DNA from: Tetmemena sp. SeJ-2015
Lineage: Eukaryota; Ciliophora; Spirotrichea; Sporadotrichida; Oxytrichidae
Assembly (NCBI GenBank): GCA_027382625.1
Contig: JAJKFJ010022009.1
Coordinates: 1 to 64,000, forward strand
Direction: 5' to 3'
DNA length: 64,000 nt
Below are positions 49,225 to 60,268 of the stretch, piece by piece. Each line of letters opens with the position of its first letter. Positions within the stretch are counted from its first letter, which is position 1. Made by a program: the position numbers and the translations under genes. The notes under the pieces were generated by a model. It ran no database searches, had not been told where the DNA came from, and saw only the letters and a list, made by a program, of their open reading frames with translations.

Positions 49225-52200
49225 TAGTTGTTAGCGAAGAACCTCTGAATGGTGTTGCGTTTGAAGGAGCGCTTCAAACGCTTGCTAGGCCGCTGCTCTT
49301 ACACATTCCTACCTGCCTGTAAGTTTTCATTCAAATGCTTCTCCAGCCCCTTTTCAAATTCCTCGTCGAAGGATTTAGTCACATCTAGGTCTTCGATCTC
49401 CTTGTCCAATTACTTCGAAAGGAATTTCCTCATAGCAGATGCTCTAACCAGAAAATGAGAATATAAGAGAATGTTGATGAAATGCTAGTTGGTTGGTGAC
49501 TGGATTTAGTTTTGTGAGGCGTTCAAAAGCTTCATAGGTTTTGATTTGCTATCTCTGCTTAAGATGCTAGTGTACCTTCTTCAGCTATTCCATTATACAA
49601 AAAATGAAAGATTCAACTTTCAAAATTGAACTATTTAGGATCAATTTGTGGAGTGGGTTGCTTATTCCTGCCAGAGTTTTTGACTTTGAGAGCAGCTCCA
49701 TTCTTTTCCTAAGTCTAGTTAACAAATATAATAGGGAACATATCTAGAGACTCATTTGACTTGACTAGCTCTAAGTATTTGGAACCTTAGCGCCGAAGCC
49801 CCCAGCATATTCAACCTCATATCATCATTCGTAGGCTGTAACTTAATCGTCAGAAGTTAAACTATTATAAAGAATGATTGATCCTTTATTAAGAAAGTTT
49901 GAGCTCTCTGTTATTGCTGCCATCCAAAAGATCTCGCTTGAATTCAGATGCCTTGTCATCACCTCTACTTATTATGCCCTGCCTTGAGCCATACCTAGAG
50001 TTACTTCCCTCAGCAGCTCCGTCTATCCTCTAAGTTTCACCTCCCTCCATGCTTCCTTACCCTAGCATACCTAGACTCGTGGAGTTCTTCTTAGATCTCA
50101 GATAAAATATTCCATCCTTTCATTTAAGTTAAAAATATACTTTGAAGATGAGAAGGAAGCAAACTAACCACCTCAGCCACGCTTCCTTATCTGCTGCCTA
50201 GCTGCAATATGTCCTCATTAAATGGCTTGGAGACCCTTATCTCAGGGCTTGAAGGTTAAAGATCTAGCCTCATTTGTATTCTAAACTTGCTTTGCTATCT
50301 ATGAATGCTCTAGGCTCCGTCCTCATCTTCCTATTCTTTATAAGATATCTTTCCAGCTAAATATATGATGAATATAATAAAATACAGGTGCATTTTAAAG
50401 CATCTATCTCATCCATAGAGTCAGTGGACCGATACTGATAGGTATCAAAGTGTTCCTGCTCTATTTATAAACTAACATACAAGATAAATAATCTGCCTAG
50501 AGGAATGCTGAAAGGACGACTAGGGGAGATCTGTATTCTAATTCCTGGACTTTACAAGGCCAGGCTTAGAAGTCGGGCTCAATCTTTCCAATGGAGAAAA
50601 CTTCCTGGGGATCCTCCCTCCTTCTTTAGGCTCTTTTCATGTTCGTAGTTTGATTTATCCAAGTTGATAGGAGTAGAATAATTCATATGCTCCTACAATA
50701 ATTGATTACCAATCATAATTGAGAGTATTAAGCTTGGTGTCTACTTTAAGATTGGCTTGCTGCTTGAGTCTTATTTAGGCTGACTGCGCGGCTTGCTCTG
50801 CTCTTTTAAGTGAAAGTGTGCCTGACTATTGAGTAGTCGTTCGGGATATTTAAGCCTATTGAGTTTGCTTTCTTGAAAAGTTGGCTCGCTCTTGTGGTTC
50901 CTCCTCTTTTAAGTATAACGGAATTTAAAGCAGAATAAATCTTAGGGGAGAAAATGCTTGTCGATCTATCTTTGAAGTGAAATAATGGGTGTGAAGATAA
51001 AAATATAAAAAAATATTGGGAGCGCAATTATTAAAGTGAGATGCAAGTTTATCTCGCTTCTTGGGCCTAAGAGAGAAGAAGTCGTTTACATTTAGAGAAG
51101 GGGAGGGTTGCATGGCTGCTCCAAACTTCTCTATGAGACTTCCAGATCCAAACATAACAGAGGGATTGAAGTTATTCGGCTATTATTGCTACTACTAGCT
51201 GTTCTCTTATCACTGCTAAAGGACTACTTAACCTTTCAATTATATTTGCCTCTTTTCTCCCTTGGCTCCTTTAAATAATTAGCATTTTTATAATGTTAAT
51301 ATTTTCTCTTATAAACTTAACTCCCCTAGATATCATAATTAGTGCTCCTTCTCTCATTTTAGATCTGCATAGTCTGGGGTCGATACTAATTCTTAGCGAA
51401 GAGCATTGAATTCTTAAGTACTTGCTCTATATCGATGTACTCCTTCAGCAACTTTTCTTCACTCTAAAGTTTCAACTTAGACGACTCTAAGATGCATTCA
51501 ATTTTATGATATATAGAATGTGAGAGTAAGATAAATTATAAGATCCTAGTAGGCTTCTTTTTCCCTGAAGCAGAGTATTTATTGTTAGTGGTAGCTAAAG
51601 AGAGCTGACTTGGGAATAGAGAGGAACTTCCACCTCCATTTTTAAATAAGAAAAAGGGAAAGAAGATAAGATGGAATACTAAATTTTAGTCTTACCCAAA
51701 CATAGTTGAAAAATTCCTTCTCATTTTGCCTTTTGCAGTTGCAGTCAGACCCATCATAAATCGACCCCCACCACTTTAAATGGTTTGAATTATAATTTAG
51801 AGTTAAAATACTTCCCTTTGTAGCATACTCATTTTCCACATCGGGAAGTTGATTAGTACTTGAGTATTTGGCAGTTTGAACCATTTTTAGCTTATCAATC
51901 TAAGAATTTCCTTATTCTCTCAGCAAGTATTTCACAGAATTTGATTAAGCCAAAGCTGGTTAATGACTCTAACTCTAGATTGCACCATGCTAAAGAAGAA
52001 AAATAAATTTCGTTTTAAGTGAGCTGTTGGAGATGGTTTTAAGAGTATTGCTACTACTAATTGCTATGAAAGCTACTACTGCCTCATAACAAAGCTCTTT
52101 CCCTCGAATTGAGACAGCAGGCTAGACTATTGGTGAAACCCGACTTTCAAATGAGCAGTCTGATTCTTATTCTAATGATTCCCTTTTTCCTTTGAGATGC

Positions 52201-53430
52201 TCTCGTCCACAGTTGACTCATGAAAATGCTAAGTTTAAGGTAGTAAGTATAAAAGTCACATTCAAAATGTTTGTGGTTAGCCGCTGCTATTGATGATGAA
52301 GTATCCTTCTCATTGTTTGCACTCTTGAGTGTCATCAAAATCCCCTTCAGGTCCTTTATCTTGTGGGGAGAGCCTTTCTTGTGGTGAGAAGAGTTCCTTA
52401 CTCCAAATAGGTCCTTGCATTTAGACTTTCCCTAAACGATTCATTGTTAAAAAAAGGTATTCAAGAGCCAAAATGGTTTTAAGTTATTCTCATTAAAAAA
52501 TAAGCACTTATTTTAAGCCATGGGATAAAATAATGGAATGCTACACTTATAAGCATCAAGATATTTATACCTCGCCATAGTTCGCGATTCATTTAATGAG
52601 AACGAGAATTCCCAGTTTTCCATATTTCTTACATAGAGGTTAAAGTTTGGGTTGGGTACCACAACTGGAACATAAAGCATTTATCACCTTCGCAGAAAAA
52701 CAATATATATTTCTAAATAAAAAATTAGCACCAAACTTTTTTAAACTATCTAGGTTATTTGCACTAATTGATGATAGTTTTGGAAGATAGCGATGTTTAA
52801 ATTGATATTTTAAATTCCTGAACTAATAAAATTTTAGTAAAATTGTGTTATTACGATCTCCTTCTTACCCCTCTACTTAAGATACAACCATCATGATGCA
52901 ATAGAATGCTAATATATAGTTATTTATTTTTATGATAGAAAATTAAGAAAATTAAAGATTTGACTACGAGGAATAGCGGTTAAAGCCGGCGTTCGTCCAC
53001 TAGAACGATCATCATATCCAATAAGCTAATTCCTCCTATATGACTTCTAGAATGGGTCTAGAAGACCAGAATTGCTGCATCATAATCTCTAATCGGCCTA
53101 TTTTCAAATATCATGTGAAGTTGTTGTTGCATCAGTAAATGCTGCAATCAAAAACTACTACTAAATGAACAAGAGACACTACTAGAAAACTAAGAGAGTT
53201 GGGGCCAGCCAAAGTCTAATGCGCTACTTTAAAATTAGACGATGCTTGGTGCTTCCTCTTCTCAAGCTCATTAGCCCAGAAGTGTGAACGGTCCGATAAA
53301 TTCCTTCGCTGAGCCTTTGGGGGCTTTTTAAAGACCTTCAGGTTTCCCCCAGGTTAGGGATTCCAAGCCTGACCATAAAGTAAAGCTACATCCAAATTAC
53401 GCTCCTCTTGAATTTAAATCTATAGTAGAA
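49225..53430 (-). CDS. Patchwork minus-strand coding region, unrecognised
   Basis: A series of coding-like stretches on the minus strand, rich in Lys, Ser and Asn, separated by AT-rich breaks. Examples: KRKHQASSNFKVAHQTLAGP (~53260); YRRNQLIGYDDRSSGRTPAL (~53010); NPNFNLYVRNMENWEFSFSL (~52640); KCKDLFGVRNSSHHKKGSPH (~52400); IYSALNSVILKRGGTTRASQ (~50910); SRYGSRQGIISRGDDKASEF (~49970); and a basic C-terminal part ending KRLKRSFKRNTIQRFFANN (~49230). These could be one ~1,000-residue low-complexity protein or two genes. Segment order and joins are not resolved, and ends are approximate. No domain is seen. The density of breaks suggests a heavily fragmented, possibly scrambled locus. Confidence 0.4.
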
Positions 53431-53471
53431 TGATTAGCTTAAGACTATTTGAAGATGAGCCAAAATTAGTA

Positions 53472-55066
53472 ATGTTCTGTTACTAAAGTTTCTCTGGGGT
53501 GAGATTAGCCAAGATAGTTTCAGGGAAGAAGCTTAATCTCTCCAACCCAGACTCTTACATCCAGACGCAACCCTTCTGCTTGTTTATTCCTTCTCACAAA
53601 GACACCTTCATTCATCATATAGGGATTGAAGATGTAACCTTATTTTAAGTGATATTAGTTACTTGTTGATTGATGGACTAGATTTCTAAGATGCACCCAA
53701 GTAGCTCAAATTCAAGGCAGACCCTACTTCAGTAAGAGCTTCGCCCTTCCACCCGAATTAGCTGCTGGCGTTCGGCTAGCACTTCAAGCCTGATGACACT
53801 TTCTTCGAAGGATGCCCACGTTCCCAGCTCTACTGAGTCCTAGATGACTTGAAAGACTACCGCTTCAGCTAGAACGAGACCTCGGGCTTTGAAGTAAAGA
53901 TAGGTATTGAACTAGAATTCATGGTTCTCAAAATTCAAACCGTAATCTCTATCTAATAATTGATCCTTACTCATGATAAATGAATTTGAGGTTCTAGATA
54001 AGGTGACTGAGTTGCCAATAGAGAGGAATCTTGAGTCGAATATAACCTCACTGGTGCCATTTTTAGAAGACTTAGAGTAAATCAACGAAATCATGAGTCA
54101 GAATGGAATAAGGTTCGAGTGCGCGCATAAGGAATGCGGGCATGGTCAGTATGAAATAGTCCTAGGCTATGGAGATGTACTCAAGACTTTAGATCATGCA
54201 TTATTTTGAGTGATGAAAGAAAGAGTGGTCTTAATTTTAGATGACTACTATCTCACGAAGGAGATTATTTCGCAGCACTTTAGAAAGAAAGGTCAGGTAG
54301 TAACTTTCCTTCCCAAGCCATTCGAAAACTTCCCTCATTAAGTCTATCTTGACATTTTAACTAGGTCGGGAACGGTGCTCATGTCCACATCAGTCTTTGG
54401 AAAGATGGAAAGAATTGCTTAGGCCAAATCAAAGGCCGCCATGAAGTGCTATCTCCTGAGGGGGAGCACTTTATGGCTGGCATAGTAGAGCATTACGATG
54501 CCCTAGTCCATTTCATGGCCCCTTCGCCAAACTCTCTCCATCGATTCAAGCCTCAGAATTTCGTCGGCATCTATCACATGTGGGGCCTCGAGAATAAAGA
54601 GGCGCCTGTGAGGCTGATAACTTCCATAAACCCGGCCCTCCCCCCATAGCAGTTTGAACTTAAATCCTTCGACCACACCTCCAACTTCTACTTCGCTCTT
54701 GCTTGCGTCTTGGCTTGTGGCTTGGAAGGACTAAAAAAGAAGCTGCACCTGCCGCCTCCCTGCAACAAAGATATCAGCTCTTGGAGTGCCTCCCAGAGAC
54801 AGGCGCTTAACAACGGCAAGGGGATGAAGTTGCTGCCATACACCTTCGAGGAGAGAAAGAAGATGGTGTTGGGGAAGGAGGGAGAGCCCCTCAGGAAATA
54901 CTTCGGAGAGTCGCTGATTAAGAATATAATGCTAGTTCATGAGGAAGACCACAAGATCCTAGGATAGAAAACCATCGACCAATAGTTTAAGGAATTAATC
55001 ACCAGGTAAACTCACTTGGAAGATCAATTGCAAGTAAAATATTGCATTATCGTATAAGTTTATTGA
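53472..55066 (+). CDS. Glutamine synthetase family protein (type I/FluG-like)
   Basis: ATP-dependent ligase fold that joins an amine to glutamate. Start near ATG 53472 (GVRLAKIVSGKKLN, an N-terminal beta-Grasp feature). Then PDPTS-like KADPTSVRASPFHP, CPRSQLY, the first metal-site strand IGIELEFMVL, FECAHKECGHGQYEI, FLPKPF, NGAHVHISLWKDG with the metal-site His, and NSLHRFKP plus GLENKEAPVRL with the substrate Arg. The C-terminal domain is helical. TGA 55064-55066. Inserts: 53929-53995 (pointer GGTTCT) and a 23 bp one near 54339-54361 (pointer GTC, or a tiny intron). A TGA at 53834-53836 lies in frame between CPRSQLY and VLDDLKD, where the family has a residue. It more likely acts on gamma-glutamyl compounds than as the main synthetase. 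Confidence 0.8.
53929..53995. other. IES in glutamine synthetase-like gene, pointer GGTTCT
   Basis: GGTTCT at 53923-53928 and 53990-53995. Removal gives ELEFMVLDKVTELPIERN; otherwise several TGA codons are in frame. Confidence 0.8.
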
Positions 55067-55259
55067 CTCACACTTAATTAATTAAGCCGATGAAGATTAA
55101 AGATTAAGCTTGATTTCACTCTAACACTCTCACTATCACTCTCTATCAAAGTATATAATTCTTAAAAGCTAACTCACTTGAATGGTTTTAAAAGGGAAAT
55201 CAAGAAATAACTTAAGAGTACAAACTAGTGTAGATATTTATCGATATAGATTTATTTTT

Positions 55260-56432
55260 TCAGTCTTGTCTCGCCTCTTTTGACTCTTCCTTAGACTCTT
55301 CTTTCGGATCTGAGAGACTATCATCAGCTTTCTGTGGCTAATTGCTTTTAGTTTTGGTGGTGGCACCTCCATTGCCAGAGTTATTAGCAGACCTGTAGTT
55401 GGAGAACTGGCCTCGGAAGCACTGAATGAGAGCATCTATCTTGCTCTGGCCAATTCCATCGATATTCAGAAACTCATTGTAGTCCTCAGCCAGGATGATT
55501 CCCTCTATGGAGCCATAGTTACTGAGCAAGTTCCTTGAATCAGTTTTGTTTATGCGCCTGATAGATTACACAACTTCCGCTGCTTGGTCCATGTGAGTGA
55601 GCGCCTGGTTCACGTTTTAAACTTATCTGCTTAATTCTATTAGCACTCATTAATTGATTGAGGTTTACTTGCCCTCAAGCATAGTTTGGGTCTTGTTCTC
55701 ATAGGCTTTCAGAGTTTGGATGTACTGAGCTGCCTCCTCAAAGCTCCAGCACATGATAACTTTCACTTCGAACTTGATGCCGTGGAGCAGCAATTGGTTC
55801 TGGGCGTTCTGCTCGTCCTTGTCATCGTTCAGCACCAGCAACACTTTGTTCCTGTGCCTCCTCTCCTTCCACAACTCACAGTATAAGTAAAATGGCTATA
55901 TTAAATAGAGTATTATTTAAACTCCTCTAGCCTGGCGAGGATGTAGAGAGGGTAGGCGAGGTGGTAGGAGAGTTGAAGAAACAGCACTGACACCTTCTCG
56001 TTGATGTCGTAGTCCTCAGGCATGCCTGGGTCCTCACTCAACACATACTGGAACCTGTTGTATTGCACATATAATAAATATAACAGCAGCCTCTTCATAT
56101 AGATTATAATAATATTTGCAATACTTGATGAGCGGGTTAGTCTCCTGTTTTTTGTTGACCTTGACCATATTTCTGTTCAGGAGTTGGTTGTTGCTCTGAG
56201 CATTCAGCCCGCCTTACACAAAGCGAGAGACCTGGTTGCCAGCTCCTCCGAAGTTGGCTCCTCTCTAGGCGCTGACGCTTCTTTGATTAGTGTTCGCGTT
56301 CTAAGCAAACATCTCCTCTATCTTTGAGGGCTGCTTATTTGGCTAGGCGTAAGCAGCTTATCTATTGGAGTTAGATCTCTGGTTTGCGTTATTTGCAGCT
56401 CTGAACTGCTAGTTGTGATTTTTAGAGTTCAT
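55260..56432 (-). CDS. ERCC1: ERCC1/Rad10 homologue, DNA repair endonuclease subunit
   Basis: Non-catalytic partner of XPF in nucleotide excision and crosslink repair. ATG 56432, TGA 55260-55262. Residues 1 to ~80 are Asn/Gln/Ser-rich. The central nuclease-like domain reads NPLIKY, YVLSEDPGMPEDYDINEKVS, LFLQLSYHLAYPLYILARL, NKVLLVLNDDKDEQNAQNQL and CWSFEEAAQYIQTLKAYENK. It is followed by the C-terminal tandem helix-hairpin-helix (RRINKTDSRNLLSNYGSIEG, FLNIDGIGQSKIDALIQCF) that binds XPF and DNA. As expected for ERCC1, no ERKxxxD nuclease motif is present. The tail is Asp/Glu/Lys-rich. Inserts lie near 55610-55670, 55890-55915, 56060-56125 and others; an IES in the KAYENK-VNQAL link is likely. 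Confidence 0.85.
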
Positions 56433-57070
56433 TACACAATAAATAATCTAGTTAATTAAATAAAACTAGGGAGATTGAATTTTAAATTTCAAATACTCAA
56501 ATGACAAAATAAATATACTATATAATGAAATTGAAAGAAATTTAAAGTCATATAGAATTATAATGAGATAATAGATAATATTTTTTCCTCTGTGGACAAA
56601 TAAGTTAATATAGAATTTGAATATTGAATTGGCAATAGCAAAGTCTCGTATGAGATTAGGCATTTTAAAAGCTATTGAATAGTTTGATTGCCTGTTGTCT
56701 GATTAATTGACTGTACTCATACGAGTGGCAAATAGAATTTAATCACACGATTCTTGCCCATTCTAATAATTTAAATTAAAAATGTAGTCTCAACTTTTTC
56801 AACACCATGAGACAAACAAACCATAGACTACTTAAAGCTAATAGAAAACTTCAGCAAGGCATTCTAGCTTAGTTTGGCTAAGATATTCAAGTATAATAGG
56901 CACAAATTAGAACTCTAATACAAAATCTCAGTTCTAGAGATAACTAATGTCAACAAAGGATGGACTAAGTCTAATAAGACAGCCTTTGTAATATATTACA
57001 GGCATGCTAATTGTTTATGTGAATTGCCTTAAGATTATCCTCGATTATTCAAATAGCATTGGGATTTCTC
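56433..57070. other. Intergenic AT-rich region
   Basis: Between the divergent ERCC1 and lectin genes. The part 56800-57000 has coding-like Gln codons but no frame that I can attach to either gene. Confidence 0.4.
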
Positions 57071-58300
57071 ATGATCCTTGGAATGGATTCAGTCTCCGCC
57101 TAAACCGCATCTGCTTCCAGAGTGTTTGTAAATCTTGACCGATCGATGGTTCCTTGCAATCAAGAACTGATGTACATGCTAGAAGATGAAATGATAGGTA
57201 AGACCGATAGATCTTAACTTTATTGCTGCAAATTTCAATTCTTCCTTTTTCAATGCTCTCGATTCAAATCCCTGATGTGGGTTTCTAATTACTTTCTTTG
57301 TAGAGTTGAATCTGATCAAGTCTATCTGGCGAAACATCTCTACTGACGTGAGACTGCAGCCCGTTCTGCAAACTTCCAAGAATTTAGGAACCAACTAAAA
57401 CCCCTACTACTAGTATAGCATACTCGGATTCATGAACAACTCTATACTCAGTGACACAGATAACATGTTTGGCAGCGCTTCCTGGTTGAAGTACCCTCTG
57501 GCGCTACATGACATGACTAAGTTCAATTTTACTCTTCGCTGGAGCAACGTCCAGTGCAACCTCAAATACAACTCTCTCATCAATTGCTCTCCACAGGGAG
57601 GCTTTGCACTTGTCTTTCAATAGGAGTCAACGAGAGCCCTAGGAGAGTATAAGAACAATATAGGGTAGGGAATTGGCTATGAGGGACTTTCGGGAATCTT
57701 TGCCATCGAATTCGATACTCAAGCAATTGTCCACTCGAACACTGATGGAACCAACCAGTTAAGGATTTCAATGCAAGTGAGGAACAAGAACACTAAGCTC
57801 CTTTCCTCTGCTCAAAGTAGCACCTTCAAGTCCAACTCTAATCCCATGAACTTCGCAGTAAGTGGTCACCTATTTCTTAAACTTAAAGTGTCAATTTTCA
57901 AATTCTGAAAACTTCTATAGAGCTTCAACTTGAGTGGCTTCAATTCTACTATCCAAGCTCAGTTTGGAATACTGACCAATCAGTTAAACTAGCAAATCCT
58001 TCTAGTTCTTGATCTCAACGGGCAGAGATAACTCCAGGTCAAGACTACTTATGCAGAGTTAGGTCTAGACCCAACTAGAACTTACTATGCAGGTTTTACT
58101 TCTTCTCAGAACCTCAACAAGCAAGCTCCAACTGCCACCCTTGACATAGTAAACTTCAGAGTCTTCAAGGGCAAGCCTAAATATGTGGATGGATAGGTTT
58201 CTTACATAGGCGATAGCATAGGTCCTAAGGGAAATCAGAGCAACCTTGAAATCAGATCTAGCTTCTACGATCTATGCAATCAGAAAACTTCTCTCCCTGT
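57071..58300 (+). CDS. L-type (legume-like) lectin domain protein, 5' part of an inverted split gene
   Basis: Tentative ATG 57071. After a GT-AG intron (57197-57302, joining EDEMI to ELNLIKSI) the frame shows a jelly-roll lectin domain: GSASWLKYPLALHDMTKFNF, GGFALVFQ, GIGYEGLSGIFAIEFDTQA, NGQRQLQVKTTYAELGLDPT and TYYAGFTSSQN. These match the legume-lectin beta-sandwich fold that binds sugars. A second GT-AG intron is at about 57860-57921. Coding stops making sense right after TTCTCTCCCTGT (58289-58300). The same 12 bp occurs in inverted orientation at 59962-59973, and the frame carries on there on the minus strand as KTSLPVYPSVSESSWQ. It is likely secreted or at the cell surface; no signal peptide was found with certainty. 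Confidence 0.75.
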
Positions 58301-58379
58301 AAGTCAAATATAACGATTGACAGTGAAAATTCCTCTTGCCATTTTATGATTGCTCTCGCATTGAGTATTAGAACTTGGT

Positions 58380-59973
58380 GGTGTCGTTGAGTTACAGCCA
58401 GCTATTCATTTGAAGGCCATTTGTATTCTTAAGTGTGAAGGAGATTTTACCCATAGAGCCTGCAGTTACCACTGAGTCCCACATTACAGTACTCAGATTG
58501 ATGTCAATAGCTGCTGTGTCTCCATCACCTACTACGTCGATTGGGGCACTCTTGTCTTTTGGAACATAGAAAACTCTTCTAGTTTCACTAGTAGTAGAGA
58601 AGCAAAGAGAGCTGCCAGGGGCAGTTAGTGACAAGTAATAGAGGTTGGTTCTTGCTGTGAGTTGATTGGCAAGGTAATTGTCAGAGTCATTGAGATAGAG
58701 GTATATCTTGCCTGGCATTGACACCTTCAAGAACGTGAATTTCTTGCTGGTTCCATAGTTGAAGGTGGCCTGGAAAGAGTTGAAGGTGTCTGTATCAACC
58801 TCTGATGGGATGACATTGTCATAGCGATCGTAGAAAGTTGCATCTATCACGAAGCTTGTACCTTGCTGAAGCATGATATTTGTAGCCAGAGGAGTATCAT
58901 AGGTGCTTGGATAAGCGGGGATTGTAAGCTGATAGTAGAGGTAGGTGGTGATAGGTTTGATTATCTTCTGGCAGCGATAGCACTAGAGATCGAAGGTCTA
59001 GCTCGTGCAAGTTATGGTGATCTTGAAGTTGGCGACACCCGCTTGATTGATTTAAGTTTTGAGGTAGGGGTACTGATTGTAGAAGAGGAAGGAGTATTGA
59101 ATTCCGTTAAGGGTGTAGTAGCTGCTAGTGAAGACACAGTTGTCTGAGGCCGATAGCACGTAGGTGTTGTTCAAATTGTTGCGCAGATCTATCAGCACTG
59201 ACACCATTGAGCCGGAGTCCACCTCAAAGTCTCCTTGAATGATAGCTTGGGAATATTCACTCGAGAGAATCTCATTGACTTGATCAGCCTAGCCAACATT
59301 CAAAGAGAATGAGCGAGCTGAGGGTAGATAGGGAGAGTTGATGTAGTATGTTCCATTCACATTCGGAGTGAACTAGCAAGTGAACGAGGAAGAGAAGGAC
59401 TTGGTGACACTTGAAGAACTGCTTGAAGAGCCCGACGAAGATGAAGAACTAGAAACTCCGTAGCAGCTGAGTGGCACCAAGTTGCTGTAGACTGAGTTAT
59501 TGAGGCGGATGTAGTCTGATGTGACAGTCAGCTGCAGAGTTGAGAAGTCCACAGCCACTGGCACTAGCTGCTAGTTATAGTAGTCAATAGAGAACTAGTA
59601 AAGGTTGTTTGCATAGCCCATCGTGTTGAGAGAACTTGAGATGAGGTCTGAGTTCTTAATTACGAGGAAAGTGTAGGCAAGGTTAGTGATCTTATAGTAG
59701 TCGATGGCTGTGATGTTCATTATCAAGTCCTTTCCGTAGTAGAAGCCCATTCTCACATTGGTGGTCACTCCAGTGGGAAGAGATACGCTATACTTAACGT
59801 CTGATGTGATAGTGAGTGAAGAGGGAGAGTAGAAGAGGGGCTTATTAAGGTTTGAGATTGAGGAGCCCACTATCATTGAGTCCTTGTAGGTGAAGAATGG
59901 GATGATGTGTGGCTCTGTCTCATCAGCAGTTTGCCACGAGGACTCAGACACTGAGGGATACACAGGGAGAGAA
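58380..59973 (-). CDS. Continuation of the lectin gene in inverted orientation: extracellular beta-sandwich repeats
   Basis: Begins at pointer TTCTCTCCCTGT (complement of 59962-59973) and reads without TGA for ~530 residues down to about 58380 with Gln at TAA/TAG. It contains at least two similar units: each opens with P-x-YPS (PVYPSVSESSW; PAYPSTYDTP), then a strand pattern such as MIVGSSISNLN / MLQQGTSFVIDATF, and ends near a Cys pair. Other marks are a Ser-only linker (YGVSSSSSSSGSSSSS) and CTSQTFDLQCYRCQK. The layout suggests filamin- or Ig-like extracellular repeats after the lectin head. The segment end (...NTNGLQMNSWLQLNDTTKFQ) has no stop, so at least one further segment lies elsewhere, probably outside this window. 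Confidence 0.7.
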
Positions 59974-60268
59974 AGTTTAAAATTTACCAAGAAATCATGA
60001 AAATTCGGTAATGAAAATTTGAATTAGATGATGAGGATGCGCATAATGAAGATTATATAATTAATTTTTAGATTATTATAAAAGTTACTAAACTTTTTAA
60101 TTCCGACGGGCACCCGCTCTACAAATCTAAACTCATTCAAAGTTTTAAAAAATTCTCAAAACAGTTTTATTCAAATAATTTGAAGCTATTTTTAATGATT
60201 CAACTAATACTTAAGAATACTAATTGTATATAATTTTCTGGTTTATTTGGACAAGCAAGGCACTTAAA
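59974..60268. other. AT-rich non-coding stretch
   Basis: Separates the inverted lectin segment from the RanBPM-like gene; no coding frame is seen. Confidence 0.5.
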
